A stretch of DNA of 64,000 nt. Origin: Trifolium pratense. Its lineage: Eukaryota > Streptophyta > Magnoliopsida > Fabales > Fabaceae. Positions 50,901 through 58,135 of this stretch are shown one piece after another; within the stretch, counting starts at the first letter, position 1; each line of letters starts with the position of its first letter. Under the pieces are notes generated by a model. The model had not been told where the DNA came from and did not search any database. It saw nothing but the letters and a program-made list of their open reading frames with translations. The position numbers were made by a program, and so were the translations under genes. The stretch lies in assembly GCF_020283565.1 (NCBI RefSeq), contig NC_060061.1, forward strand, positions 47,715,362 to 47,779,361, written 5' to 3'.

Positions 50901-53411
50901 GGAGAAAAGATATTTCAAATGGACACAATGTTTGACTTTGATAACACCAAGACTTCTAAAAGAAGTGGTTGAAAGTGGACCAAGACATATATGCTCCAAA
51001 TTTTCAAGATTATCAAGTACTAGTGTTTCCAAAATTGGAAAGGACATGTGGATTTGATTCCTCTCATGAGAGTCAACAATATGCTTCATGTTTGCATTAT
51101 TTTGGACGTGGAGATATTTCAGCAACGGAAATCCTTCTCCATTTAATTGATAAACCACATTTTGAATTCCGTCTACATCATCCAAGTACAAATTCTCAAC
51201 ACCTTTAATCAATGCTTTAATTCCGTGCTCCAAATGTATGTTAGTACCAAGTTTGAGCATCAATGTTTTTGAGGTTCCATCCACTATGTCAGACCATTCC
51301 CATACATCACCAATAGCTATTTTATATCTTTCCAACTTCTCGAACACCGTCTGCAAATCCCTTGGCAACATCCATGTCTCGCGAATTTGTAATTCAAGAG
51401 TTGTCAACTTGGGTAGTTTTCGAAGCTCAGAAATGCTAGCATTTTTGTTTTGAGCCGTTGGACTCGCATCTCCCCAATTAACAAAGGTATTTCCCATGTA
51501 CAACTCCTCCAGTTTGGTCAAGCTTGATATAATGTTGGGTGGGATTACTTCTATTCCTGAATCGCTCAAATCAAGCATTCTCAATTGAGTCAATTGTCGT
51601 ATTTCTCTTGGCAACTTGGTCATTGAAGAACCCAAAAGGCAAAGAATAACTAAATTTTGCAAAGCTTCTATCTCAACCATATTTTCCAAAATACAATAAT
51701 TCAGACACAGTGTTTGAAGGTTGGTTAGGAACCGAAATGAAGTGGGTAATGAAGACAAGTTCAAAGCTGTTAAATCTAGGACTTTAAGGCTTCCCATATC
51801 CTCAAAAAAATTGTCAGGGACTTCTAGAGAAAGATTCTCGCTGGACAAAAAGAAAAACTTAATGTTTGGACAATCAATCATTTGAGGAAGCTCGTGCATA
51901 CAATCATCTAAAACAACCTGCGTGCACCTTGTTAAAAAACTCTTGGTTGGGAATTCCTCATCTGATTGTTTTTTTAGAAATACATGTTTGTCCCTACGTG
52001 CTATGGAGATAGCAAAATCACGAACAAAGTCATGCATTTCGATATCTCCACTTTTTTTAACTTCAAGCAAACAAGTCGCCTCCAAAGAATGGATTATTGG
52101 ATAAAGTCTGTTTCTAGCATCATCCACAGTCTTAATATCCTTTAATATATCCAAACCCATTGCAACTTTTAGAAAGTACTGTACATTATCATCTGGAAAT
52201 AATGCAAAAAGCAAGAAGACATCCCTAATTTCATCATTCTCCAATGAGTCGTAACTCAATTCCAAAGCAGAAAAAATTGTATGATGATCACTTTCTAATC
52301 TCCTTAATGCATCTTTCCAAGCATGAACATCCCTCTTACCTTTCAATGCTTGAGCTACCGTCACTGTCACAAGAGGCAAACCTGCACATTTTTGGGCAAC
52401 TTGAATTGCTACACCTTTCAAATTGCTATCTTTAATCACATCCCCAGCCATAAATTGAAACAAGCTCCATGTCTCGTTTTGACTCATAAGTTCAAGTTTG
52501 AAAATGAAATCCTTTGGAACATCCATTTGCAACAACACATCTTGATTTCTGGATGTCATCAACAATTTACAACCATTATGTTCATTACCAAATGGAATTC
52601 CCACTTTCTTCAAATCAAGTATTGTCCATATATCATCTAGAACGATAAGGATATTTTTCTCCATCTTGATTCTTTGCCTTAGGCGATGTGCTCTTCCGAG
52701 AACACTCTCCTCACCGAACCGTAGACCCAACCAATCTGCAATCTCCCCTTGAATTGTTTTAATGTCTGGATTTTTTGTTACATGGGTTTTAACAACTGCA
52801 TCAAACAATTTGTGTTTCTTAGATATTTCAAAAACTTCCCCCACCAGAGTGGTCTTACCCACACCACCCAACCCATAGACCCCAATATTGCATGAATTAT
52901 GGTGTGCTAGAGCATTCATAATGTTCTCTTTAAATGTCTCCCTTGTCTCATACTTTTCACCACCTCTTGTTGAAGAGGAGGAGGTTTCTCCGTCTAGGGG
53001 GGGAAGGTAACCAATTCGGTTAAACGTCCCTTTTCCTTGAACTTGAATAACATCTTGTACAATTTTTGTGGCTTTCCTACTTAGTTGATGACGCAAAATC
53101 AAATTGGGGAACGGCCATGCTGAGCACCTAGCATTGGCACGACGAGGATCATTTTCAAGCTGATTTGCCTTTCCAATGACCTCATCCACTTTTTCTAACC
53201 AGTTCATCACAGCTTCTTCAATATTTTTACCGTTTCTCTTTTCTTCTTCAACGGAATGGGTTATTGTTTTTTTTGCATCCTCAAGGCCTTTAACACTATC
53301 CGCTAACGAATTTAAATTGCCTTTGTAGAATATCAAGTAACTTGCTTGACGTCCAATAGGCACAACAGTATGTTCTGCTATTGTTCCAACAATAGAAAAT
53401 AGAATTTCCAT
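23906..53411 (-). CDS. CNL-B: CC-NB-LRR resistance gene, in-frame stop in exon 3 (gene-level span)
   Basis: Exons in transcript order: 53,411-50,652, 50,427-50,182, 50,085-49,465, 46,269-45,460, 35,219-34,482, 34,356-33,535, 25,876-25,136, 24,929-24,105 and 23,971-23,906. All are phase 0 with GT/AG sites and sum to 7,629 bases (2,543 codons). Introns 4 and 6 are 10.2 and 7.7 kb and packed with transposons. TAA at 49,701-49,699 in exon 3 would end the protein at about 1,130 residues, keeping CC, NB-ARC and the proximal LRRs. The gene could therefore make a short CNL, be a pseudogene, or carry dead LRR exons downstream. Whether the long introns are spliced cannot be judged here. Confidence 0.75.
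24105..24929 (-). CDS. CNL-B exon 8, type II LRR exon (duplicate of exon 6)
   Basis: 275 codons, phase 0, acceptor TGTAACAG before 24,929, donor AAG|GTATGT at 24,105/24,104. It starts VLNNVVESLNMNFKYFDMIL and ends GDLNGTVKKLFDDK. It is almost the same protein as exon 6 (33,535-34,356), with short differences such as one extra Val at the start. The type II hallmarks TFPYWFLKNVPNL and CNGLTNLITYSTAKSLVKL are present. The reading frame is intact, although it lies after the exon 3 stop. Confidence 0.87.
25136..25876 (-). CDS. CNL-B exon 7, type I LRR exon (duplicate of exon 5)
   Basis: 247 codons, phase 0, acceptor TTTTCATAG before 25,876, donor GAG|GTGAGA at 25,136/25,135. It starts VAFGSFKHLKLSEYPELKEL and ends YQPLFVIEE. 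Paired with exon 8 across a 206-base intron, it forms one complete I-II module. Against exon 5 it keeps the original VA at the start, which exon 5 has lost. No frame lesion. Confidence 0.87.
27085..27802 (+). pseudogene. Ty1/copia gag fragment, frameshifted
   Basis: 27,085-27,534 encodes 149 residues of a UBN2/Retrotran_gag_2-like protein (NFHANLPILDGKNWDTWVTQ, then SYGGDAKVKKVKLQALERQY). A one-base shift moves the rest to another frame (27,599-27,802: VVTIEETKDPSEVKIGDLQS). A CYNCDNH start of the zinc knuckle follows near 27,885, then the CACTA end begins. The encoded capsid-like protein packages the element's RNA. This copy is non-functional. Confidence 0.85.
27904..28260. mobile_element. 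Truncated CACTA (En/Spm-like) element end
   Basis: It starts CACTACAAGAAAAAAG inside the copia gag region and is followed by many short subterminal motifs such as GTAGCGACAA, GTCGTTGC and TTTTTGCAACAACAAA in both orientations. This is the usual build of a CACTA terminus. I found no matching right end with CTTGTAGTG, so only one end remains. The inner limit is approximate. Confidence 0.6.
28566..28612 (+). mobile_element. SINE 3' fragment
   Basis: CCATTGGATTAGTCGGTCCT, then GGATACCAGGTTTAAAAAAAAA, matches the 3' end of the SINE at 54,867-55,066 (opposite strand there). Confidence 0.55.
28988..29935. mobile_element. PIF/Harbinger-like element, 948 bp
   Basis: Ends CGATTCGTTTAGTGCGCAGG and, at the right, CTGTACACCAAACGGGTC, flanked by TAA (28,985-28,987 and 29,936-29,938). 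Copy 2 of the duplication preserves the empty site AATCTAACGG at 37,951. It is the same family as 55,922-56,827 (CGTTTGGTG.ACAGGATA ends). The open frames inside (29,151-29,369, 29,643-29,885) show no transposase features. Confidence 0.85.
30236..30672. mobile_element. Stowaway-like MITE with a second MITE inside
   Basis: Left end ATCCGGTCCTTTTTATAAGA, right end CTTATAAAAAGGATTCTAAG, flanked by TA. It is split by the element at 30,449-30,608. It sits at nearly the same point where copy 2 has a solo LTR (38,794). Confidence 0.65.
30449..30608. mobile_element. 160-bp MITE with self-palindromic ends
   Basis: Left GCTAACCGGTGCCCCCGGGG, continuing CACTGGTTAAGGAA; right TTCCTTAAACAGTGCCCCCG, continuing GGGCACTGTTTAGC. 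The ends are inverted copies of each other, and each end also folds on itself around GTGCCCCCGGGGCAC. It is nested in the Stowaway-like MITE. No clear target duplication was found. Confidence 0.65.
30804..32057. mobile_element. PIF/Harbinger-like element, 1,254 bp, with internal tandem duplication
   Basis: Ends GGGGGTGTATTGGATTAGGA and CTAATCCAATACACCCCC-like right end, flanked by TAA (30,801-30,803 and 32,058-32,060). Same family as 7,636-8,690. It contains a 249-bp tandem duplication: 31,093-31,341 and 31,342-31,590, both starting AATTAACGTGAAAAAAAACA. No transposase seen. Confidence 0.87.
32194..32454. mobile_element. Stowaway MITE, 261 bp
   Basis: Left CTCTCTCCGTCCCATTTTAT, right ATATTTTGGGATAAAGGGAG, TA on each side. 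The ends match the standard CTCCCTCCGTCCC type. It lies inside the gypsy remnant. Confidence 0.8.
32879..33374. mobile_element. hAT-type MITE, 496 bp, at the duplication junction
   Basis: Ends CAAGGTTTTAAATTGC and GCAATTTTAAACCTTG are perfect inverted repeats over 15 of 16 bases, with an 8-bp target duplication CTATTTAT (32,871-32,878 and 33,375-33,382). The interior is rich in CCGCAACCGCA units near both ends. Its left flank is the right end of duplication copy 1 and its right flank is the start of copy 2. Confidence 0.88.
33535..34356 (-). CDS. CNL-B exon 6, type II LRR exon
   Basis: 274 codons, phase 0, acceptor GGCAACAG before 34,356, donor AAG|GTATGT at 33,535/33,534. It starts VFNTVESLFMNMKYFDMILH and ends GDLNGTVKKLFDDK. 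It shares ATFPHWFLKNVPNLE and the CNGLTNLITYSTAKSLVKL stretch with exon 8. The frame is intact. Confidence 0.87.
34482..35219 (-). CDS. CNL-B exon 5, type I LRR exon
   Basis: 246 codons, phase 0, donor GAG|GTAAGG at 34,482/34,481. The acceptor is TTTTCACAG before 35,219 and the exon starts FGGFKQLKLSRYPELKGLWY. Compared with exon 7, the bases for the first two codons (Val-Ala) and the old acceptor are gone; a neighbouring CAG now provides the acceptor and keeps phase 0. It ends YQPLFVIEE. It follows a 10.2-kb intron. Confidence 0.87.
35736..36492. mobile_element. hAT-like element, 757 bp, rich in GATACG repeats
   Basis: Left end CTATGAAGCCTGGATAC, right end GTATCGGAACTTCACAG, imperfect inverted repeats. 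Flanked by the 8-bp duplication ACACAGAG (35,728-35,735 and 36,493-36,500). Copy 1 keeps the single empty site ACACAGAG at 26,001-26,008. The interior has many CGATACG and CACGTATCGG motifs and no transposase. Confidence 0.83.
36733..37489. mobile_element. 757-bp element with inverted ends, possible gene-fragment carrier
   Basis: Left GGACCAATATTCTCTA, right TAGAGAATATTGGTCC are perfect 16-bp inverted repeats of each other. ATCTTCTTTC occurs beside both ends, within a few bases. Absent from copy 1 (26,262-26,275). The interior is GC-richer with CACCGCCA/GGCGGTGG runs and open frames at 36,826-37,044 (+) and 37,217-37,402 (+); I do not recognise them. Confidence 0.65.
38117..38740 (-). pseudogene. 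Ty1/copia RNase H and 3' end remnant
   Basis: Minus strand with stops. Recognisable are GSVTDRR (about 38,540), CIARSSAKSEFRATTQGICE (38,420-38,480) and GLWIHKVVEELKMKV, then decayed HNLVQHERIKNIEID, and the TNPT-like end IYTPT-type with polypurine GAGGGGGG at about 38,120. This is the terminal part of a copia polyprotein, just before its 3' LTR. Copy 1 keeps only the last few bases (about 30,115-30,150). Confidence 0.7.
38794..39925 (+). mobile_element. Solo LTR of a Ty1/copia element, 1,132 bp
   Basis: Starts TGTTGGAACAAAATTGG, ends TGTGTTTTCACACCTTCA, flanked by the 5-bp duplication TACTT (38,789-38,793 and 39,926-39,930). The ends resemble SIRE/Maximus-type copia LTRs. There is no internal sequence, so it is a product of LTR-LTR recombination. 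The LTR carries AGAAGCATCAGA-type repeats (38,960-39,090). Confidence 0.85.
39960..41130 (-). pseudogene. Ty3/gypsy gag-protease remnant
   Basis: Minus strand, decayed. The gag part at 40,550-41,070 reads LQNLRQNNLSEEEYTREFEK, a stop, then ARYLGGLNIEIAHSVQLKQY and VDYIIRLAIRVEKQL, a stop, then a Ser/Lys-rich linker. At 39,960-40,270 a region corresponding to the protease-RT spacer reads DVVPMDACHLL in a shifted frame. Several stops and frameshifts make it non-functional. The GC drops to the level of the flanks, indicating age. Confidence 0.75.
41300..42850. mobile_element. Probable LTR retrotransposon non-coding region
   Basis: About 1.5 kb with no protein signal. The part 42,690-42,850 has the style of Ty3/gypsy LTR/leader ends (GATTGAAACAATCCCTATGG, then TACTTGACGACTATTTAGTA). 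Repeated AAGACATT and GATCAATTGATCA-like stretches occur at 42,350-42,560. A similar style is seen at 63,170-63,720. Class assignment is tentative. Confidence 0.4.
43358..43470 (+). mobile_element. Au-type SINE
   Basis: Box A GTTAGTTGGTTCAGTGG at 43,364, box B GCGATTCGATCCC at 43,388, then GGGCTGGAACTGCTCGATGC, CAGAAGTGACCTCCAACCAG and ATTAAACTATGGTGAAA. This body matches the Au SINE known from legumes and grasses. Confidence 0.82.
44020..44345 (-). mobile_element. Retrotransposon leader-like fragment
   Basis: Minus strand reads GCGGGCGGAATGCGCTCGCT, then a GTTGCCACC stretch, TATGCAAGGGGAAGGTATTA and TGTATTCAACGGGAACCTTC. This resembles a sequence dispersed in legume genomes that I associate with Ogre/Tat-type gypsy elements. 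The 100-codon open frame over it is probably incidental. Confidence 0.45.
45460..46269 (-). CDS. CNL-B exon 4, type II LRR exon
   Basis: 270 codons, phase 0, acceptor GTATTTTAG before 46,269, donor AAG|GTATGC at 45,460/45,459. It starts VIPNLKELRINNKEAKVILQ and ends LNDTITNIFGDK. The length is identical to CNL-A exon 4 and the protein very similar (TFPYWFLQNVHTLE, EEIITGEENVGIAFISLELL). No frame lesion. Confidence 0.88.
46525..47573. mobile_element. PIF/Harbinger-like element, decayed left end
   Basis: Same family as 7,636-8,690: internal AAAGTCTTGATTGAATACC and GAATGGATTTTGAGAGATTT blocks are shared. The right end CAATCCAATACAGCCCCC is followed by TTA (47,574-47,576). The left end has lost the GGGGGTGTATTGG part and begins near GAATTGAGATTTTATGAG. 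It contains a CAC microsatellite at about 46,893. Confidence 0.75.
47577..48053. other. AT-rich part of CNL-B intron 3
   Basis: No gene or clear repeat. It contains T- and A-runs and a repeated TTTTTATTTTTATAAAGAAGAA (47,625 and 47,675). Confidence 0.5.
48054..48589. mobile_element. Stowaway MITE carrying a nested Stowaway
   Basis: Left CTCCCTCTGTTCCAAAATAT, right ATATTTGGAACGGAGCGAG, TA at both sides. It is interrupted by 48,245-48,497; without it the element is about 281 bp. Confidence 0.85.
48245..48497. mobile_element. Nested Stowaway MITE, 253 bp
   Basis: Left CTCCCTCCGTCCCAAATTAT, right ATAATTTGAGACGGAGGGAG, TA on both sides (48,243-48,244 and 48,498-48,499). The ends are closer to consensus than those of the outer element, in line with a younger insertion. 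Confidence 0.9.
48815..49086 (+). rRNA. Nuclear copy of plant mitochondrial 18S rRNA fragment (NUMT)
   Basis: GC-rich island in AT-rich intron. 48,925-49,086 reads as small-subunit rRNA in sense orientation: GTGCATGTCGCACTCACGTG, GACTGCCAGTGATATACTGG, AGGAAGGTGGGGATGACGTC, CACACACGTGCTACAATGGC. These are the universal positions before the 3' end of 16S/18S. GTGATATACTGGAGGAAGG and the GGAAGCAAGGCTGTAAG part fit plant mitochondrial rrn18 rather than plastid. 48,815-48,920 is also GC-rich and organelle-like, with a GTTTAGTACGTCCCGCC part that suggests internal deletion. It is a fragment and not functional. Confidence 0.82.
49465..50085 (-). pseudogene. CNL-B exon 3, type I LRR exon with deletion and in-frame TAA
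   Basis: 207 codons, phase 0, acceptor TTTGTAG before 50,085, donor GAG|GTATGC at 49,465/49,464. It starts HVHFFKLEKITLKDMDNLKT (the first codon CAC is absent from CNL-A) and ends PPFLVEE. Codon 129 is TAA (49,701-49,699), in the middle of a replaced segment: a net 36 codons are missing against CNL-A, and GCTCTTTAGCATAGA (49,694-49,708) copies a 15-mer at 49,614-49,628. The frame after the stop is the same as before, so read-through or a corrected sequence would restore the exon. Confidence 0.88.
50182..50427 (-). CDS. CNL-B exon 2, LRR exon
   Basis: 82 codons, phase 0, acceptor TATGTAG before 50,427, donor GAG|GTATGT at 50,182/50,181. It starts VSFPNLDTLKLISLNLGKFW and ends KEETNNEIEE. Same length and register as CNL-A exon 2. 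Introns of 224 and 96 bases flank it. Confidence 0.9.
50652..53411 (-). CDS. CNL-B exon 1: CC, NB-ARC and first LRRs
   Basis: 920 codons, ATG at 53,411, donor CAG|GTATGT at 50,652/50,651. CC region about 1-165 (MEILFSIVGTIAEHTVVPIG start, no clear EDVID). NB-ARC: P-loop GLGGVGKTT 180-188, kinase-2 ILIVLDDIW 254-262, RNBS-B LLMTSRNQDVL about 283-293, RNBS-C LMSQNETWSLFQF about 308-320, GLPL 344-347, RNBS-D VFLLFALFP about 398-406, MHD 459-461. LRRs from about 505 with ALNLSSLPTSFRFLTNLQTL. The tryptophan after LDDI and the CC mark a non-TIR receptor. All nucleotide-binding motifs are intact, and the first 920 codons are open. The product is expected at the cytosol or membrane, guarding or binding pathogen effectors. 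The start is supported by the conserved upstream splice site in CNL-A. Confidence 0.95.
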
Positions 53412-53453
53412 TGATTATCTTTTCTTCTCCTCTTCCTTCTGACTTGAGTTTGC
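53412..53453 (-). promoter_or_regulatory. 5' UTR piece and leader-intron acceptor of CNL-B
   Basis: The acceptor CTTTCACTTTCAG ends at 53,454 and 42 untranslated bases follow to the ATG. The tract is the same in CNL-A. The intron from the leader exon at 60,775 would be 7.3 kb. Confidence 0.6.
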
Positions 53454-53470
53454 CTGAAAGTGAAAGTATT

Positions 53471-53831
53471 GTTAAAATGTACTAATTTTTTTTTTATTCG
53501 CCATAGGTACAAGCTGCAAAGTATGCAGACACCTTAACATAAAGCAAGACCGATAGAACTACACCATCACAGCCATTTCAAAGAATCATTCCACAGCAGT
53601 GAAAAAATTGGACAATTAACAAAAAGATGAACTACACTTTCCGGATTACCACACCATCCTACACAATATGGTGATGAATCAAAGCTAACTACATTTTTAG
53701 CGGAACCATCGAGCTCCAAATCTGTGATGCCCATCTAATCCAATGAATTTTTCTCTTTCCTCACTACCTCCCCAGAGAAATTTTTAAACATACATTTCGT
53801 AAGAGCAACAAAATAATTAGTACATTTTAAC
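53471..53831 (-). mobile_element. LINE 3' fragment between perfect 17-bp inverted repeats
   Basis: 53,500-53,780 on the minus strand reads decayed zf-RVT-like sequence (CVGWCGNPESVVHLFVNCPI, LLWNDSLKWL), the domain before RNase H in LINE ORF2. It begins next to a T-run (53,486-53,495) like a poly(A) tail. GTTAAAATGTACTAATT (53,471-53,487) and AATTAGTACATTTTAAC (53,815-53,831) are exact inverted repeats. The whole block is missing from CNL-A at the same intron position. Confidence 0.65.
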
Positions 53832-54866
53832 AACAATACTTTTAAATAAAAGTGATAATTATTAAGACATACATTTTTCATAAAAGTGATTTTCATATCC
53901 TTTTAAAAATTAAGGCTCACTTAATTAGTTTAAATATTTCTTTGTCTTTTGGAAATTCAAGTTCATCGATTTGTGTCAAGGCTCACTGCCTGGTCATTTT
54001 TGGTTTGTGGGATTTTATTGTGTACATGGTAATTCCATTATTTGAAATGCTTCTTCATGGTACTTTTTGTTTATCTCTCTCGTTGGGTCAAAAGAAAGTG
54101 AAGTCGTTGGGTTCCAATCAGTTCAGGTTCCTTTCTTTGTTGTTGGTTCTTTGTTCTTTCCTTTAAACAGCATGTTGGTCTTGTTATTTATCAAAGTGGA
54201 AAATTGGAATCGATGGGAGTATGAGATTGGTTGGTATATTTAGGATTCATGAGTGCTGCTAGGACTTAAAACGTAACAACAGTTTTTTGGTTTCTATTGG
54301 TATGTAATTTGTCAGAAAAATAAATAATGATGAAATTGGTACTTTGGTTTCTTATCTTGAGTTGGTATTTTGGTGAATTTCAGTTGATTTGGTTTGTTTT
54401 TGTATGGTTCATTTGAATTTGTTTGATTTGATTATGTGTGGTTTCATTTAGATTGGTCTATTTGGTTCGTTTGGTTTGGTTCTGTTTTATTTGGTTTGAT
54501 TGGTTCGCTTTGGTTTATTGGTTTGTATGTCTTGTTTTGATTTGATTTCGTTTGGTTCGGTTTGATTTGGCTTCGTTGGTTTGGTTCCATTAATTTGGAA
54601 ATTTGTTTGAATTTGTTTGTTTGGTGAGTTAACCGTTTACAATTTGATTTTTTTTATTGATTGTGCTCACAATTTGGTTAATTGATTGTTGTTTTTCTCT
54701 TTGGATGTTGCTTACTCTCTCAGATGGTTCACATGATCTTTTGGCCGCTGATTGTTGCTCTTGGTTATGATATTAGACTTATAGTCTTTTAGGTTTTGCT
54801 ATATAATTTTTGTTACTCTTTTTTATTAAGTAATGCAATGATAATGTTTTTTTTTTTAAAAAAAAA
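53832..54866. other. CNL-B leader intron, GTTTGG-rich segment
   Basis: No gene supported. 54,360-54,610 is low-complexity (repeats of TTTGGTTTGGTTCG and TTTGATTTG). The 104-codon open frame at 53,852-54,166 (+) has no recognisable domain. Confidence 0.5.
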
Positions 54867-55066
54867 CTTGGTATCCAGCCTTAGGACCGACTAATCCAAA
54901 TGGACCAATCTCACCGTCCACTTGTGGGGGCTCAATTTAAAGCTATTGTTTTTTGTTATGTATGGACTTAGCCCACCGAAATTGGCACTAGGGGGAATCG
55001 AACCTGAAACCTTGAGAGGAGCATACTCCAAGGACACAAACACCACTAGACCACTCAAGTGGGTTA
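54867..55066 (-). mobile_element. tRNA-derived SINE, minus strand
   Basis: Minus strand: box A-like CTTGAGTGGTCTAGTGGTG, box B CAGGTTCGATTCCCC about 35 bases on, body with GGTGGGCTAAGTCCATACAT, 3' end GGATACCAAG followed by an A/T run. A 3' fragment of the same family is at 28,566. Confidence 0.75.
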
Positions 55067-55921
55067 TGCAATGGTAATGTTATGTAACCCTAGTTGCCTC
55101 GCTTGTTATTCTCTTATTTTGCATATCTGACTTGAACATGGCATCAGAGCCGGGTTAAGGGGTAATGCGGGCATCTGACCCAGGACCACGCTAGGTATGA
55201 GGGTGGGTGTTGAATATGTCATGTGTTGTTGGAGTTTGTTTGAAGTTCCACATTGCTTAGGTTCCCGGGATATGAAGTATATAAATATGTGAAGGCAATA
55301 TCATTATTTGAGCTAGCTCTTGGGGTTGAGATCCAAACATATATTTAGCAGGAATAACCTAAACTTCTGATTTTTATTTCATTTAGTAATGTTGATTAAA
55401 AATTTGTCATTTTTATTGATTTGTAGATAAAAAAAACATAATCTTTCTTAAATTCTACTCCTCCGTTTTTTTAATTGTTCAGTTTCGTCAGATTTAGTGT
55501 TTCTAAATAACTCTCCAGTTGGTGTTTGTCAATTGTACCCTTTATCAAATTTTTTTTGACAAAGTACCCTTTGTCAATTACTCTTATGTTTTTCAATAAA
55601 ACTAATTAATGTTATATATATTTGGAAAACTATTTTTTCTTTGGGTACATAATATATTAAATTTTGTTTTTTTTTATATATAATATATTAAATTTGTTGG
55701 AAAGAGAAAATGCGTGAAAAAAATTGAATTTATTGGTGGATTAACATTAGGGGTATAATAGGGAGATAAGATGCAAAAAAATATTTTCTTAATTTGGTGT
55801 TACTATTCTAAATGGACACTTAAAAACACCTGAGTGCTCGCGGTGCGCCTTGGTTCGGTTTTGAGCATAAAAGTCATCATAACCACGAGATAAAAATTCA
55901 TGTGGTTCGGTTGGTTTTTAA
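55067..55921. other. Leader-intron segment, repeat-like
   Basis: No gene. The stretch 55,140-55,330 (GCATCAGAGCCGGGTTAAGG, TTCCACATTGCTTAGGTTCC) has the style of an LTR retrotransposon end. The rest is AT-rich. Confidence 0.4.
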
Positions 55922-56827
55922 GGGCCCGTTTGGTGCACAGGATAAGAGACAGGATAGGATAACTGTATCATATCCTGTCATAATCCAGTGTTTGGTGATA
56001 CAAACAGGATATGATAAGTTAATCCTGAAGCTTATCCTATCCTGTCTCCCTAGTTATAATTCTTATCCTGAATTTGAGCTGGGTTACCAGCAGGATAGGA
56101 TAAGAAGAAAAAAATAATTACTGATTTATTTTATAAAATATATTTTAAAATACATAAAATAAAATTAATAAAATATAAATAATAAAATAATTAATTTTTA
56201 AATATATATGTGATTTTCTCACATGGGTAATTTTGTAATTTATATAATCTAAAAAATCAAAATTTTACTAAAATTACAATATTTTAAAGTAAAATGATTA
56301 TTAAAAAATTGACAAATAGGGATATTAATTTAAATTTTATAAAAAATTAAATATAATTCTTTTGTAATAGTAGTTTTATTATTTACGTATGAGATATATC
56401 ATATATTTATTTGTCTTATCTAACATGTATATATTATTGAGTTATTTATTTGATCATGATTCATATAAAAAATTAAACTTGATTATTTTCTCGTGATTTT
56501 TATTTTAAATTATATAAAGTTATTTGATTATTTATTTATATTTTTATTTATAAAATTCAAAGTATTACAAAATAATTTTAAAAAAATAACAATTGTTTTA
56601 CAAGAGTAATTTTGTCAATTAAATATGTTATATATCTTATCATATTATTATGAGCAAGTATGTATTAAAAACAAAATATAATAGTTATCATGTTTGTTAT
56701 CCTGTGTGCACCAAACATAGGATATGATAACTGAGTATAACTGTTATCCTGCTGTTATCCTATCCTATCCTTATCCTGTTTTATATCATATCCTGTCACT
56801 ATGCTATCCTGCGCACCAAACGAGCCC
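55922..56827. mobile_element. PIF/Harbinger-like element, 906 bp
   Basis: Left GGGCCCGTTTGGTGCACAGG, right CCTGCGCACCAAACGAGCCC, TAA at 55,919-55,921 and 56,828-56,830. Inner ends repeat GATAGGATAA/TTATCCTATC. Same family as 28,988-29,935; a partial relative is at 59,330-59,650. No transposase seen. Confidence 0.88.
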
Positions 56828-58135
56828 TAAAAGTCATCCAAACCAAACCAATCCAATGCTTTTAATTTATTTTATTATTTACATGATACAATATTCATAT
56901 ACATAAATTGCATATATATAATAACTTATATATAATAACAATATAGTTCCCGATCGCGTGAAATTATATATTTTGACGGCCTATTGTTTTATTGACTCAA
57001 TTTGGGTTGATTGCTAATAGTTGGTAGAGCTAAGTTAAGTATTGCGGTTTGGTTTGATTCGGTTTTCTGAAATAAAAATCGCAAACCAAACCAAACTGTG
57101 CCGTTTGTAAGAAAAATGATTTGTGCGTTTAAAACTAAATGCGTTTTTTTGCAGTTTCAGTTTGGATTGGTTTGTTTTGCGATTTTACTTTTGGATTGGT
57201 TCGGATACGATCACCCCTAAGAGTGGATAATAATTTTCTCATTTTCCGGTTAATTTTAGAGAAAGAAGGACAAGGTTTGCAAGGTGAAGTCTTGAATCAG
57301 TGAAACATAGCCACCCTATTCTAGTTTGTATAGGATTTTTTTTTGTCCGCCTTGCATCGTTATGGTTCTCCTCGTTCTGAGTGCTCTAATTTTATTTTGA
57401 TGAATAATGAAATTTTTGGTATAAATTCTTTGTTTTGTGATTGCTCTGATTTCGTTTCAATGAATAATGAAATTTATCATTCATGCATTTAGTTTTGATT
57501 TGATTTTCATTTAATTCCCCTTTTTCTCTTTTCAAATTATTATATTTATTTACATGCAATTTCAAATCATCATTAGTAGTAATTTGTAACTCCTCTTCGG
57601 TCGTCTTTTTAGTTACTGACGTTTTTATTAACATGTTGTTTTGGTTCTTAATGTTAGATGGGATGAAATTATAATCCTGTGAAATGTCAATTCTGAACGG
57701 TAATAAATATATTTACTAATATACTAAATTACATAATGATTTTGTACCGATTTTATTTTTGTTTCTAATATATAATTCCAAAGGAGTTATTTTTTATTGG
57801 AACAAATCATTGTTTGTGATTCTCCTTTCCAGCCTTGTGAGCATTGTTAACAAAGGGGATAAGATTAGCATTATGTCACCTACGAATCAAGTTCTTTGGA
57901 GAACTCACTTGCAATAGGCTTCACTCATTGGTGTGTTCACATTTCTTTAATCTTGGTCATTTGTCTTTTTTTTTTTTTTTTTGAGAATTCATGCTTATAC
58001 TGTTTGTGATTTATATTAGGTTTATGGCTCTTATGTTTGCTAAGTAAGGTTAATTTTAGTGTGTTGGTATGAAGTCTTTAAATTTAATTTGATAGTTTTA
58101 AAATTCACTTTTTCAATGTATTGCCATGATTGGAT
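56828..58135. other. Leader-intron segment, AT-rich
   Basis: Contains GCGGTTTGGTTTGATTCGG and its inverted relatives at 56,995-57,200, probably a decayed hAT-like MITE, and a duplicated ATGAATAATGAAATTT (57,400 and 57,459). No gene is supported. Confidence 0.45.
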
